A program made the translations under genes and the position numbers. From Zygnema cylindricum (taxonomy: Eukaryota > Streptophyta > Zygnematophyceae > Zygnematales > Zygnemataceae): 64,000 nt of DNA. Location: contig JBBHKE010002697.1 of the NCBI GenBank assembly GCA_037447655.1, positions 1-64,000 on the forward strand. Direction: 5' to 3'. Shown here piece after piece: positions 1 through 10,560 of the stretch (within the stretch, counting starts at the first letter, position 1; the number at the start of each line of letters is the position of its first letter). The notes below the pieces were generated by a model, which was not told where the DNA came from, made no database searches, and saw only the letters and a list, made by a program, of their open reading frames with translations.

Positions 1-380
1 ACAGTTCATTATTTCCGCCCGGAATCTCGTTCCTAACTTCTTATCCGACAACATACTACAGGCAATATCACTTAGTGCCTTATTTAACCTCTCGGCCACA
101 CCATTATGCTCAGGATTTTTAGGGATTGTCTTTTGATGTTGCACTCCATATCTCTAATAAAATCATCAAACTGATTGGAGGTATACTCTCCCCTATTATC
201 ACTCTTTACGCTCGTAATTGCGGTTTCATGGAGTTTCTCACTCCACGCTTTATATTCCTTAAAAATTTGTTGGGCCTCTAATTTAATTTTCAAATAATAC
301 ACTCTAGAATACCGAGACCAATCGTTAGTGATTGTCATCATAAACCTCTTACCCTTGGGTGAAGGCACTTTGGTCACTCC
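1..380 (-). pseudogene. Copia integrase core fragment
   Basis: The minus strand translates to an rve-type integrase core. Visible are the TITNDWSRYSRVYYLK segment, the second catalytic aspartate in VKSDNRGEYTSNQF, and, after a frameshift near 110-120, the glutamate in PEHNGVAERLNKAL. The same blocks appear in the element at 51.2-51.9 kb. The window edge cuts the domain. Without the frameshift the DD(35)E spacing would be normal. It cannot encode a working enzyme as it stands. Confidence 0.8.
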
Positions 381-657
381 CCAAATATCAGTGTGTACCC
401 AAGTCTAAAACTTGTTCTCCTTTATAAGTTGCTTCCTTTGGGAAGGGTAACCTGTGCGCCTTACCTTGTGCACAACCACTATAGTCACATAGGTTTTCAC
501 TTTATCCGAACTGAATTCCTTCCACTATTCCCATCTTTTTTATTTCTTTCAACTTATCTAAATGCAAATGTCCAAGCCTCTTATGCCACTACATAATATC
601 ATGAACACCAACATAGTAAAGAGTCTTCTTTTCATTGCTTAAAATCAGCCTAAACAT

Positions 658-1010
658 TCATTGGCTAGCTTTTTTAGCAGTGAAATAAACTTCCTCATCA
701 AAGCTAGTATTAGAAGTTCCCTTCCTAGTGCTAGTCTCAAAACCGTTATCATCTAACACAAACGTTGAGATTAGGTTTTTGTTTAACTTTGGAATAAACA
801 ACACATCAAAGAATATCACGGTGGATGTCTTTTCCTCCACTCATACACTCATATCTACCGATCCTACCAAAGTAGTGGTGACTACTCTCCCATCCCCACA
901 CTTTATCTCTACGGTGGGGATCTTCTCATCTTAGTGAACAGGTGTTTGTTCTTACACATGTGCATGGAGGCACCTGAATCCTTAATCCAACCTCGTTCAC
1001 CTTTTAATCC
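658..1010 (-). pseudogene. Copia aspartic protease and downstream linker, degraded
   Basis: The minus strand around 950-1000 reads GWIKDSGASMHMCKNKHLF, the retroviral-type aspartic protease active site (DSGAS). The segment 658-840 continues with DVLFIPKLNKNLISTFVLDD, the conserved stretch between protease and the pre-integrase zinc finger. The same pair occurs at 50.8-51.1 kb in element B. The frame is broken between the two blocks. Confidence 0.8.
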
Positions 1011-1189
1011 TTTGAAAGCACATTTCTGCTTTCAAGGAATTTCGACCTCGATCTTCGCCTCCAACTCCTCATCCAACAAGAGCTCATCGTCCTCGTCCTC
1101 GGATTCCTCCTCATGTAGTTGTGTCACAAGAGCCTTTTTCTATCCTGTTGGAGGTCCACCGATCTGCCCCTCCTTTAATCGAAGTTCAG

Positions 1190-2045
1190 TTAGCTTGGTG
1201 CACTTCGCCATATTATGCCTTGGTTACTTACAAAAGTGACACAATCCCTTCAAAGCCCTCTGTCCAAACGCATTGGTCTGATTTTTTTGCCCCCCCCCTA
1301 CATAGTTTTCGACTGGTTTTCTAGATTCCTTATTCCTCCAATCGGTCCCGGCTGCCAAGGCTTGCCTACTCTTTCCTCCCCTTTGGATCTCAATCATATT
1401 CTCCCGAACGAGAATCATCAATGCCACTGAATTCTATATCCACCTTGAGTCCGAGAATTCCTGCACACGGTTGACTATATTCTCGATATCATCTGGTAAC
1501 TTGTGAGCAAGCAATTAACCTTTTCCTTTTAAGTTTCTAATTTTTCAGCACTCTCTAGCTCCATGAAAAGTGTTGCGAGCTCATTACAAAAATCCAACAT
1601 CTTCCCCCCTTTATATACATATGCATTAATTTTATGATCAGCAAACTGCTGTTGCTAAATCGTACCACTTCCGTACATCTCTATAAGAGCCACCCAAAGA
1701 TCGGATGCCCTTTCTACTTGCAAATGAGGGGATGCAAGCCCTTGAGTAATATGGCGGAGGATGAAGTGCTTTGTCGCCATATTGTTGTTGTCCCAGGTAT
1801 CTCTATAATTCTCCTAGTTCCTCAGAATAGGTGATATGAATACTGAACCAGTTGCTATAGGTGTGATCTTCTCCTTCTCCTTTCCTTTGTCCACCACCTC
1901 CACTTCCTTTTTCTCCTCCGTTGGAGATGGATCTGCATCGTTAGTGAATGTGCTTCCTCCAAACCCTGGAGGAGTGCCAAACTTAGCCTCAAAATTGAAA
2001 TTTAGGGTACTTCTCCATATAATCGGTACTTTGATAAAGTATTTT
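1190..2045 (-). pseudogene. Copia gag remnant with broken CCHC zinc knuckle
   Basis: At 1198-1240 the minus strand encodes a C-x2-C-x4-H-x4-C knuckle (CHFCK, stop, PRHNMAKC) with a stop inside it. Towards 2045 lies the gag N-terminal part with the TPPGFGGSTF block seen in the other copies (49.7 kb and 60.5 kb). The first ~20 gag residues and the primer site are missing or too diverged to see. Confidence 0.65.
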
Positions 2046-2052
2046 GGACTGT

Positions 2053-2310
2053 AGTGAAGATTTTATGTACTACTTTTAAAGAGCGTCCCTATGTGCGAAA
2101 ATGAAACTGAAACTTTGAAATGTGACGGTTGTAAACGAGGTACAATATGTGACGATTGAAGCGACTATGAAAACTTCCGACAATTAGTGAGGCCAACAAA
2201 AATAAGCGAAGTGGTAGACGCTCTAAATTTTTGTGAAATTGTAGAAGTTTAGGGTTTGGTGACATTATGACGTCATGCTCACTTGTGACAACGTCGACGT
2301 CCTTGGTTCA
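2053..2310 (+). repeat. Left arm of a ~250-bp inverted repeat pair (partner 13425-13670)
   Basis: This stretch matches the reverse complement of 13425-13670. Shared blocks are AGYGAAGATTTT near the outer end, GTGACGGTTGTA in the middle, and GTTTAGGGTTT followed by ACAACGTCGACGTC at the inner end. Divergence is perhaps a quarter of positions by eye. The two arms bracket 11.6 kb of small TIR elements. The outer end coincides with the end of the Copia A remnant. Confidence 0.6.
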
Positions 2311-2694
2311 ATAACTTTCTGCCATGGTTTCCAGATTTCGATTTTTCTACATTTATCACTCGATTTGCCATTAAAAAAAGCCTAAAAATTGTTAAAAATA
2401 ATATTTTTCAAATATCTTTCATTTTATACCAATTTTGTCGCATCTCATTAGAAATAATGTGAGATAAAAACAATAATGTGAGAGGGAGAGGGGAGAGGCG
2501 ACGACGGCGCAAAATTTTGCAAATGACCCCATGAATGGAAAAAGAGGTCCGAAACCCCTGCAATTTTTTTTCGTACATGCGCGTGACGGTCAAGGTGAAA
2601 AATACAGAGGACTCTCCCTCGTCCTAAAATTTTCCAACTATTGTAGCGCGTGCGTGGGTCATTTTCATACGCTGTTTGGGCGGTACTTTAACTA
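2311..2694. other. Unassigned AT-rich DNA
   Basis: No supportable gene. It holds a purine-rich stretch near 2470-2500 and short palindromic words. A minus-strand ORF of 61 codons here has no recognisable content. Confidence 0.4.
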
Positions 2695-2965
2695 AAATCA
2701 CCCTCTCGAGGTGATTTTGGAAGAAGTTTTTTTTTGGGCTGGATTCTCTTGCCGGGGGTTGAAAAGGGGAAAACGCCAAAATGCGTTCACATGACAACAA
2801 ACACGCCGTACATCCAGAGTATGAATTGTTGTTCGCTCTACTTTGGTATAATTGATATTCTTGTACGGCTAAATTTTTTGTTAAAACTCACTGAATTTTA
2901 GGGCAAAAAAACAGAGAATAATAGATACTTTAATACATGGGGACATACCCTTAATCTTCTAAGCG
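2695..2965 (+). repeat. Dispersed repeat with ACATGGGG..ATACCCT motif
   Basis: A diverged copy of the sequence at 39630-39875 and 59605-59865. Shared features in order are a CCCTCGA palindrome, a TTTGGAAGAAGTT or TTTGAAGATGACG block, ACATCC..GAGTATG or ..GAGGATG, TTCGTACGGCT-like words, AAACGACAGAAAATAA-like words and ACATGGGG..ATACCCTAA. No coding capacity is seen. The right end runs into the fold-back arm at 2958. Confidence 0.5.
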
Positions 2966-3310
2966 TTACATTGAACTTAGACGCAAATTGAAACGAAAAC
3001 TCTTTAAACTGAAGTACCGTCAGTCTTGTACGAAAGTATTAAAATGCACGAAACGAAATAAGCTTTATACACTATAATACAATTTAAAACGAACCAGCGT
3101 AAATATATCAACTGAAGTTAAATGAAAAAATGTGCGTCGTCACGCGCAACGAAATTGAGCCACACTATCTACAAATCAAAATTCTTACATTGACAGCGAA
3201 ATTTCGTTTCATGTGTTTTAATATTTTCGTACAAGACTTACAGTACTTCAGTTTAAAGAGGTTTCGTTTCAATTTGCGTCTAAGTTCAATGTAACGCTTA
3301 GACAACTAAA
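2958..3310. repeat. Fold-back element with ~110-bp arms
   Basis: Bases 2958-3075 are repeated in inverted orientation at about 3195-3310 (CTAAGCGTTACATTGAACTTA.. against its complement, and AACTGAAGTAC.. against GTACTTCAGTT). The loop and left arm also match, reversed, the GTGTGGCTCGATTTCGT unit found at 4500, 4668, 9228 and 9400. It appears to be a rearranged, palindromic copy of that dispersed repeat. Confidence 0.65.
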
Positions 3311-3369
3311 TTTCAATTTTGCGGCTAAATCAATATCCAACGTGCTCTCACCGTGGAGCTCACATAACG

Positions 3370-3660
3370 ACAAAAAATGACTGTATGCAACACTTTTATT
3401 TACATGTGGTTGCCGCAGTTTTGATACCGTAAACGTTCGTAGGCTGTGTGAATTGCTAATTTTATTATGACGGTCGACGTTCGCAAGCGCGACAAAAGTT
3501 TAAGCGGTTGAAACAATATTTTGAAAGTCAAAGTTGTTGAACCGACTGACCGTCAAATTTTGACTCAACGGTATTTTATTTGTATCAATGTGTACTTCAA
3601 ACGTACAATTTTTGACAAAATGACGTAACTGACCTTGCGCAACCAAAAGAGACGACAAAA
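3370..3660 (+). repeat. R1 element, copy 1 (ends TGACTGT..ACAGTCA type)
   Basis: A non-coding repeat with core words TTTACATGTGG, TTACCGTAAACG, GACGGTCGACGTTCGCAAGCG and GGTTGAAACAATATT. Other copies are 3665-4450 (interrupted), 4933-5213, 9650-9957 and 17855-18110. Complete copies are about 281 bp and begin AGTGACTGT and end ACAGTCACT, so it is a short inverted-repeat element. This copy's ends are mutated. Confidence 0.65.
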
Positions 3661-3664
3661 CGTG

Positions 3665-4450
3665 ACTGTTTCTATCAATTTTATTTACATGTGGTTGTCG
3701 CAGTTTTGTTACCGTAAACGTTCGCCGACCGTGTGAATTGTTGTTTTTATTATGAGAGTCGACGTTCGCAAGCGTGGTAAAAGTTTAAGTGGTTGAAAAA
3801 ATATTTTGAAAGTCAAAGCTGTCCAACCGATTGACTGTCAAATTTAGACTCAACGGTACACCGTGAATCACTATTAGCGCAATGAAATAGATAGCGTAAT
3901 GCAACAGTTAGCGTTATTTACGCTAATTGGGAATTCCAATTTATTCCAAAAAATCTTTTACTCTAATTTATCATTAACTCTAATTTGTAAACTGTTTTGT
4001 AAAAAAAATCGGCCCATAATATATCCACAGTAAAATATGTGCATGTACGTTATTGTTCCAATCGTACGCCGTCGCGTTTTTTTGACATCCGCGTATGCCG
4101 AAAAATGTTTACGCAATTACATGTTAGTGCGACTACAGGACATCGTGAATATTTTTTTTGTACTTTTCTACTTGAAAAAGTACAAAATAGTACGGCTCTA
4201 ACAATCCGTACACCACCCTATTTAAAATGGCACCATATAAGAGTTATGAACCCTCTTTAATGGGGTACCTTAAATAACATTTAGAATCATTAATTCTATT
4301 TGAGAATTTGCCGAAAAAAACAGTACCTCAATTAGAGTCATGAACGCTAATAGCGATTCACGGTGTACTTTATTTCTACCAATGTGTACTTTAGACTTAC
4401 AATTTTTGACAAAATGACGTGACTGTGCGCAACCAAAACAGTCACTGCCA
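3665..4450 (+). repeat. R1 element, copy 2, interrupted by a TA-type MITE
   Basis: The R1 core at 3681-3856 stops at CAACGG and resumes at 4368 with ctttatttctaccaatgtg, ending in an ACAGTCACTG word near 4450. In uninterrupted copies (5126) the two halves join as CAACGGTACTTTATTT. The 507-bp MITE at 3859-4365 therefore inserted at the TA of this copy. Confidence 0.75.
3857..4367. mobile_element. TA-target MITE, family 1 (511 bp including TA copies)
   Basis: Ends are TACACCGTGAATC..CTATTAGCG and the inverted CGCTAATAGCGATTCACGGTGTA. Flanking TA dinucleotides at 3857-3858 and 4366-4367 are confirmed by comparison with the empty site in R1 copies. There is no transposase ORF. Sister copies are 8584-9065 and 12911-13416 (inverted). 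TA duplication fits Tc1/mariner-like mobilisation, but the superfamily is inferred. Confidence 0.85.
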
Positions 4451-4479
4451 TGATCAATTCCCTTATTCAAAATGACGCA

Positions 4480-5226
4480 AAAATGAAACGAAACGTGAAT
4501 AGTGTGGCTCGATTTCGTCCCGCGTGACGACGCGCATTTTTTCATTTAATTTCAATTTATATTTTTACGCCAGTTCGTTTTATTATAGTCTACAAAGTTT
4601 ATTTCGTTTCGTGCGTTCTAATATTTCCGTACAAGACTTATAGTATTTAAACTATTTGATTCGTAAATAGTGTGGCTCGATTTCGTCGCGCGTGACGACG
4701 CGCATTTTTTTCATTTAAATTCAATTGATATTTTTACGCCGGTTCGTTTTATAATAGTCTACAAAGTTTATTTTCGTTTCGTGCGTATTAATATTTACGT
4801 ACAAAACTTATAGTACTTCAATTTAAAGACGTTTCGTTTCATTTTGCGTCTAAGTTCAATGTAACGCTTAGACGATTAAATTTCAATTTTGCGGCTAAGT
4901 GCTCACACCGTGGAGCTCAGGTAACGACAAAAAGTGACTGTCTGCAACCATTTTATTTACATGTGGTCGCTGCAGTTTTGTTACCGTAAATGCTCGCCGG
5001 CCGTGTGAATTGCTAATTTTATTATGACGGTCGACGTTCGCAAGCGCGGCAAAATATTAAGCGGTTGAAACAATGTTATGAAAGTCAAAGATGTTCAACC
5101 GATTGACGGTCAAATTTATACTCAACGGTACTTTATTTGTACCGATATGTACTTCAAACGTACATATTTTGACAAAATGACGTAAGTGACTGTGCGAAAC
5201 CAAAACAGTCACTGTCATGATCAATT
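4480..5226 (+). repeat. R2+R1 composite repeat, nearly identical to 9205-9957
   Basis: Two tandem units starting GTGTGGCTCGATTTCGTC (4500 and 4668, period about 169 bp) are followed by the TAAGTTCAATGTAACGC block and a complete R1 element (4933-5213, AGTGACTG..CAGTCACT). The same arrangement, differing at only a few percent of positions by eye, occupies 9205-9957. That implies a recent duplication or mobilisation of the composite. Confidence 0.75.
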
Positions 5227-5329
5227 CCCTAAAATAATCATGATCGCAGTAAAATTGCGCTCATGATAAAAGGCAAAATGAGATCGTACTTATTTTAGTG
5301 TACATATATTGATCGCGTATTAATTACAC

Positions 5330-5586
5330 GGGAGAAAACCCAAATCAGAGTTATGAATCAATTAGAGTAAAGGACGCGACGGTGTACGATTTGTCAAATT
5401 TTAGACTCTTAACTATTTTACTGTGAAGATCCTGATGGCAGATCCGTTTTTCCCAAATCAGCGTTATAGATCAATTAAATTAAAAAAGAAAATCAAAAAC
5501 TTGGAATATCCAAATTAGCGTTAATAACGCTAATTATATTTTAACACTAATAATTTCTTAACGCTAGTAACGATTCAAGGTGTAGC
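5330..5586. mobile_element. Degraded TA-type MITE fragment
   Basis: The right end reads TAACGCTAGTAACGATTCAAGGTGTA, a mutated version of the CACGGTGTA terminus. Internal words (AATCAGAGTTATGAA, CCAAATTAGCGTTAATAACGCTAATT) match family 1 interiors. No convincing left terminus was found. Confidence 0.45.
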
Positions 5587-5718
5587 GCTAACTACTCTAA
5601 ACTTGTACGGTTATTTAATTGTGTACTGTACAAACTGTGTAATTTCATACAAAAACAGTTTGTTATTTCGTACAGACTTTTAGAAAAAATGTCATCCGGG
5701 AAAGCGCACTCATATTTC

Positions 5719-6250
5719 TACACTGCTCATCGTTATGAGCGTTAAGGATTTATTAGTGTTAATGCGAAATTAGTAGTGTTGGGTATCGAGGACCTATTGC
5801 CGATATTCGATATATATCGAATTTTGGGTACCCTATATTCGATATATATCGAGACCATGTTTGGAGAAGCTAAATATCCGGATTTTTCCGTCCCACTTGC
5901 AGCGCTTAGTGGGTCTCGTGATTTTCCGTACGGTATACTGTACTTCCCTGTACGATAAATGTACGGTACCTGTACGGACATTATTCATTTATGTTGGTCG
6001 CGGTACAATATATCGAGGATTTTGCTCGATCGATATTCGATATATCAAATATTGAAATTATCGCGATATGAACCTACCCGATACCCAACACTAGAAATTA
6101 GAATGAACAACATAACTTTAGTGCAAAGAGACGTGACAAATTGTAGTCCACAACCTTAAACAATGCTGTTAACTTTATTTTGTGATTTTTTGTCAAAAAG
6201 AGTCGCGAACGAATTAGTGTTTATCAACACTAATAACGATTAGCGGTATA
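5719..6250. mobile_element. TA-type MITE, family 2, carrying a nested hAT-like MITE
   Basis: Ends are TACACTGCTCATCGTTAT and AATAACGATTAGCGGTATA. Removing the nested element (5774-6093 plus one 8-bp target copy) leaves about 204 bp that lines up with the 195-bp sister at 6835-7029. Shared words are GATTTATTAGTGTTAAT, TAGTGCAAAGA and GATTGTAGTCCACA, with small differences. It is non-coding. Confidence 0.75.
5774..6093. mobile_element. hAT-like MITE, 320 bp, with 8-bp target duplication
   Basis: Termini are TAGTGTTGGGTATCG and the exact inverted CGATACCCAACACTA. It is flanked by GAAATTAG at 5766-5773 and 6094-6101. An 8-bp duplication with a TAGTG-type end is the hAT signature. The interior is rich in CGATATAT palindromes and has no transposase. 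It sits inside the family 2 MITE. Confidence 0.85.
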
Positions 6251-6725
6251 GAGTTGTGTATCGGGTACAAATTTATCGCGATATATTCGATATTCAATAC
6301 ATCAAAATATTGAATATTGAATGGTCAAAGGTCAGGATATATCGCTCTAGGACGAACAAAAATTACCGCGATATATTTGGTAAAAGGTGGATGTCCGTAC
6401 ATATTTATACGGTAAATCGTACGTTATATAGCACGGAAATCGAACAAAAATTTTTACAAGGAATCTCCTTTGCCCCCCCCCCCTCACCCCTCCCCACTAA
6501 GAGCGCACCATAGGGGGGTGGGTGGCTTTCGAAAAAAAAATGACTTTACCTCATTTCGATAGATCGCTATTAAAATATATCAAATTATTGGCCAGTATAT
6601 TGGTGAAATATAGCGATATTGGGCTTCTTGATATATTGGAGCGATGTATCGATTATTGGGTACCTAAAATTAGGTGTATATCAAATATCGGCAAGAGGCC
6701 TTTGATACACAACATTACATATTTC
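6251..6725. mobile_element. Degenerate hAT-like repeat
   Basis: The left part (GTTGTGTATCGGGTAC, CGATATATTCGATATTCAATA) and right part (TATTGGGTACC.., TTTGATACACAACATTAC) echo the ends and interior of the element at 5774-6093. No target duplication is visible. A C-run and G-run pair (6474-6483, 6513-6522) lies in the middle. Confidence 0.4.
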
Positions 6726-6834
6726 ATTATAATAATGAAGGGGAAAAATTACGCGAATTTGTTCTCCCCTGTTCAAAAGTGAACTATATGAACACGGGCT
6801 ATATCACCCACAATATGGGAACGTGTATCCAAGC

Positions 6835-7029
6835 TACACCGCTCATCGTTATTGACATTAATGATTTATTAGTGTTAATTCGAAATTGTAATTAATAATA
6901 CTAATCTAGTGCAAAGAAACGTGGCAGATTGTAGTCCACATCCTTAAATAATGTTGTTAACTCAATTTTTTAATTTTGGGCCAAAAAAAGTTGCGACCAA
7001 ATTAGTGTTATATAACGATGAGCAGTGTA
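6835..7029. mobile_element. TA-type MITE, family 2 (195 bp)
   Basis: Ends are TACACCGCTCATCGTTATT and ATAACGATGAGCAGTGTA. This is the uninterrupted sister of 5719-6250 and is non-coding. Confidence 0.75.
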
Positions 7030-7792
7030 GTGTTGTATGTATAAGTTAGCGCTACTTTTTGTTGGCGTTAAGCCCTTTAACCCATAATAGAGTTAATAAC
7101 ACAATTTGTACCTTTACTTTAAGAATTTCTTTGTACTAATAACGATTCACAATGTAGCTCAAAAACAAAGTTTGCTGTCCACCTTGCGTGTTCACCAGAG
7201 CATTACACCATGTACCATTATTACAAAAATTAACACTATATATGCCCAAATATTAGGATCAAATTTAGACAATTACGCTAAAAGGAATTCGGTTAACGTA
7301 TTTTTAGGGCGGAGAGATTTATCCAGATCATTAACTCCGTAAACGCGAGGACAACTAATTTTGAAAAACAAAAGCGAAGGCGAACCAAAACATAATTTGT
7401 TGGTAAAAAACATGAAGATACATGTGCCCATGCATTTCAGTGATGGGTTTTTTTTTCGTATTCCAATTAAGTTGTTGCCACACTGAGAAAATTTAAGCAG
7501 TATAATTATAGAGCAATTCTAGTACGGATTAACATATTTAAGACACCACACTATTTAAAAATTGTCCAAATTATAGCTATTACCACTAAATTAACAGTAC
7601 CTATATTAACGTAAAAAAACAATTAAAGTTATTAATTCTATTTTATGTTCGAGGATGAAAATTCAGGGGCGCCAAATTAATGTTATTAAGTCTAATAGCG
7701 ATTCACGGTGTAATGTACTTCATTTTATTCTTTCCTATATTAGCGTAATTTAAGAAATTTAGGTTAATGATTCGAAATTTAGGGCCAGATAT
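7030..7792. repeat. Fragments of TA-type MITEs
   Basis: Orphan right termini occur at about 7137-7159 (AATAACGATTCACAATGTA) and 7690-7713 (CTAATAGCGATTCACGGTGTA). The stretch 7540-7713 contains family 1 interior words (CACCACACTATTTAAA, TAATTCTATTT). No complete element and no gene can be delimited. Confidence 0.45.
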
Positions 7793-8350
7793 AGCATAGT
7801 TAAAAAGTAGGCGTTTTTATGGTAGGCCTTTGGTAGGCGCACAAAAATTGGCACAAAAATCGCTTAGAGTAGGCATAGTGTATGTGTGTGCGTTGTGCGC
7901 AGTCCTGTACGAGCGTACGAATGTGACGTATCATCGTAGTACAGCGCACGCCGCCGGACGGATTTTTCTAGCGAACTAACACGAGGTAGGATGACATTAC
8001 GCGGTAAATAAAAACCCGGAAAAAAAAAGCGGACGTAAGTCCTATCGTAAGTTGTGTTATGGGATTTTCATGTGATCTTCTTAGATTGCTACTTTGATCA
8101 GCGACTGTCCGATCGTCCAAATCTGACGGTTTAAATAAAAAATACCTCAAAACTCACAGAAAAAGAAAATTTGTATGAATGTTTTTCAAAATTTAGACAT
8201 GACGTTTAATTCTCTATCAAGCGATTTGCAACTCAACACTGTTACTATTTTTTCATTTTGCGACCAATACAGTATGGGTCTTAAGGCCATATTGTATGTT
8301 TTGAGTACAATAGGCATATTGTATGGGCCTACTTTCTCCTACTTTTGAAA
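7793..8350. mobile_element. Element family B, inverted copy (~560 bp)
   Basis: It starts GCATAGTTAAAAAGTAGGCG and ends in GGGCCTACTTTC..CTTTTG, and is the reverse complement of 20030-20602. Shared blocks include TTTTTATGGTAGGCCTTTGGTAGGCGCAC, GATCTTCTTAGATTGC and CATATTGTATGG (twice). A shorter copy lies at 12628-12910. Minus-strand ORFs here are short and not conserved in the other copies. Confidence 0.7.
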
Positions 8351-8583
8351 ATGAGATATAGTGACATATTCTATAAAGAAGTAATAGATACACGGTTACT
8401 CCGCGAACACACTGATGGATGTTTGTCGGTGAGCTACAGTGATGTCTGATACGACGTTTAGCTATAGTCTCGACAACAGAACCAACACTTTTGTTCTGTT
8501 GGCGCAGCAAACCCGTTGATGCACACATTTAAATTTCGGTCATGAAGGGAATTGCTAATCCAGAGTGTTTTTTATCGCGCAGG
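8351..8583. other. Unassigned AT-rich spacer
   Basis: No repeat partner or gene recognised. It contains part of a 91-codon minus-strand ORF (8253-8528) that mostly overlaps element B and has no recognisable domain. Confidence 0.3.
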
Positions 8584-9065
8584 TACAGGTGGATCGCTAT
8601 TAGCGTGAAAAATATAGCAATGAAACAATTAGGGTACTTTACGGTAAGTTGTTTTTTTGGTACACCATGATACTAATTTATCATGTACTCTAATTGTAAA
8701 CGCTTTGTAAAAATTTTCGGCACATAATATGTCCACACTAAAACATGTAAATGTACGAAATTGTTCAAATCGTACGCCGTCGCTTTTTTTTAACATCTGC
8801 ATATGCCGGAAAATATTTACGCAATTATATATTATTATATATTTCTGTACTTTTAAATTTCAAAGGTACGGAATAGTACATATCTGACAGTCCGTACACC
8901 ACACTATTTAAAAGGACACTAAATTACAGTTATGAACCGTATTGAGCGGGGTACCTCAAATAACGTGCAAAAACATTTAGCGTACTTTATTCTATTTGAG
9001 AATTTGCCCCAAAAAAAGGGGTACCCCAATTAGCGTCATGTACGCTAATAGCGATTCACGGTGTA
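8584..9065. mobile_element. TA-type MITE, family 1 (482 bp)
   Basis: Left end mutated (TACAGGTGGATCGCTATTAG), right end intact (CTAATAGCGATTCACGGTGTA). Interior words match 3857-4367 in the same order (CGTACGCCGTCGC, CCGTACACCACACTATTTAAA, GGGGTACCTCAAATAACG). It is non-coding. Confidence 0.75.
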
Positions 9066-9194
9066 GTTGTCAGAAATTGTACATTTGAAGTACAATTTCG
9101 TACAGGCTACGTACCTTTAATTTCAGATCTGACGGTCAATCCGTCAAACAACTTTGACTGGCGGAATATTGTACCGGCGGTTAAAAACAAACGT

Positions 9195-9957
9195 CGACCG
9201 CCATAAAATGAAACGAAACGTGAAATAGTGTGGCTCGATTTCGTCCCGCGTGACGACGCGCATATTTTCATTTAATTTCAATTTATATTTTTACGCCGGT
9301 TCGTTTTATTATAGTCTACAAAGTTTATTTCGTTTCGTGCGTTCTAATATTTTCCGTACAAGACTTATAGTATTTAAACTATACTGATTCGTAAATAGTG
9401 TGGCTCGATTTCGTCGCGCGTGACGACGCACATTTTTTTCATTTAATTTCAATTGATATTTTTACGCCGGTTCGTTTTATAATAGTCTACAAAGTTTATT
9501 TTCGTTTCGTGCGTATTAATTTTTCCGTACAAAACTTATAGTACTTCAATTTAAAGACGTTTCATTTCATTTTGCGTATAAGTTCAATGTAACGCTTAGA
9601 CGATTAAATTTCAATTTTGCGGCTAAGTGCTCACACCGTGGAGCTCAGGTAACGACAAAAAGTGACTGTCTGCAACAATTTTATTTACATGTGGTCGCTG
9701 CAGTTTTGTTACCGTAAATGCTCGCCGGCCGTGTGAATTGCTAATTTTATTATGACGGTCGACGTTCGCAAGCGCGGCAAAATATTAAGCGGTTGAAACA
9801 ATGTTATGAAAGTCAAAGATGTTCAACCGATTGACGGTCAAATTTATACTCAACGGTACTTTATTTGTACCGATATGTACTTCAAACGTACATATTTTGA
9901 CAAAATGACGTAAGTGACTGTGCGAAACCAAAACAGTCACTGTCATGATCAATTCCC
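9195..9957 (+). repeat. R2+R1 composite repeat, second copy
   Basis: Near-identical to 4480-5226: two GTGTGGCTCGATTTCGTC units, the TAAGTTCAATGTAACGC block, then an R1 element ending CAGTCACTGTCATGATC. Flanks differ from the first copy after AATTCCCT. Confidence 0.75.
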
Positions 9958-10021
9958 TTTTTTTTTGGTTTTTGTACTCTAAATTTTTCATTACTCTAAT
10001 TACGATTCGTGATGACTACAG

Positions 10022-10547
10022 TACACCGCCAATCGTTATTACTTATTAGCGTTGTGTACGCTAATTCCGTCCAGCTTTTTTTTTTTTTTATTCTCCATTA
10101 GTGTAGTTCATTCTATTTTTTTCTTTATTCTATTTAGGGTTGTTTTCAGTACGTTGTCTCTTAAATAGAGTTGTGTACGGTCATTGTCAGATCGTACATA
10201 AATGTACCTTTTAAGTTTAAAAGTACAATAAATTAGTTTCAGTAACCGCGGACGGGAAAAAAACTAGGTCGTAAAAAATCTCGTTCGCACATATTCGTCC
10301 GACAGCCGCGTTTCGACCGTGTGAATCTACGATTTGTGTACGATTTGCCAGATTGTGTACGGAGATCTGTATTAGTGTAAGCATGTTTGCGACCGACATT
10401 TTTGTTTTCAAAGATCCAAATTACCATGATCAAACAATTAGAATGTATGATTTTTTCCAAAATTTTCAAATTCTTAAATAGCGTGCACCACGGTAATTAT
10501 TTTTATACGCTAAAAAAACTTACACGCTAATAACGATTGGCGGTGTA
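10022..10547. mobile_element. TA-type MITE, family 3 (526 bp)
   Basis: Ends are TACACCGCCAATCGTTATTA and TAATAACGATTGGCGGTGTA, inside a further CTACAG..CTGTAG symmetry. It is related to 21463-21636 and 21637-21857. The interior has GTACATAAATGTACCTTTT, shared with the neighbour at 10561. No coding sequence. Confidence 0.8.
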
Positions 10548-10560
10548 CTGTAGCTGCAAC

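Larger units (their letters stand above)
1..2052 (-). mobile_element. Ty1/Copia retrotransposon remnant, copy A (runs off left edge)
   Basis: Read on the minus strand from 2050 down to 1, the order is gag, CCHC zinc knuckle, aspartic protease (DSGAS), pre-integrase and integrase core, which is the Copia order. RT and RNase H would lie left of the window. Many stops and frameshifts mean it is dead. Its gag (the TPPGFGG segment) and integrase (SRY, FKEYKxWSEKLHET) resemble the element at 48.7-54.9 kb, so they belong to one lineage. The gag side stops abruptly near 2052, where an inverted-repeat arm begins, so no LTR or primer site remains. Confidence 0.85.

Noticed and set aside
1-2052. Gypsy-type or endogenous pararetrovirus origin for the integrase/RT pieces
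   Set aside because: Integrase precedes RT, the GAG-pre-integrase finger is present, and RT motifs (HQMDV, YGFKQAPRQW, YVDD type) are Copia-specific.
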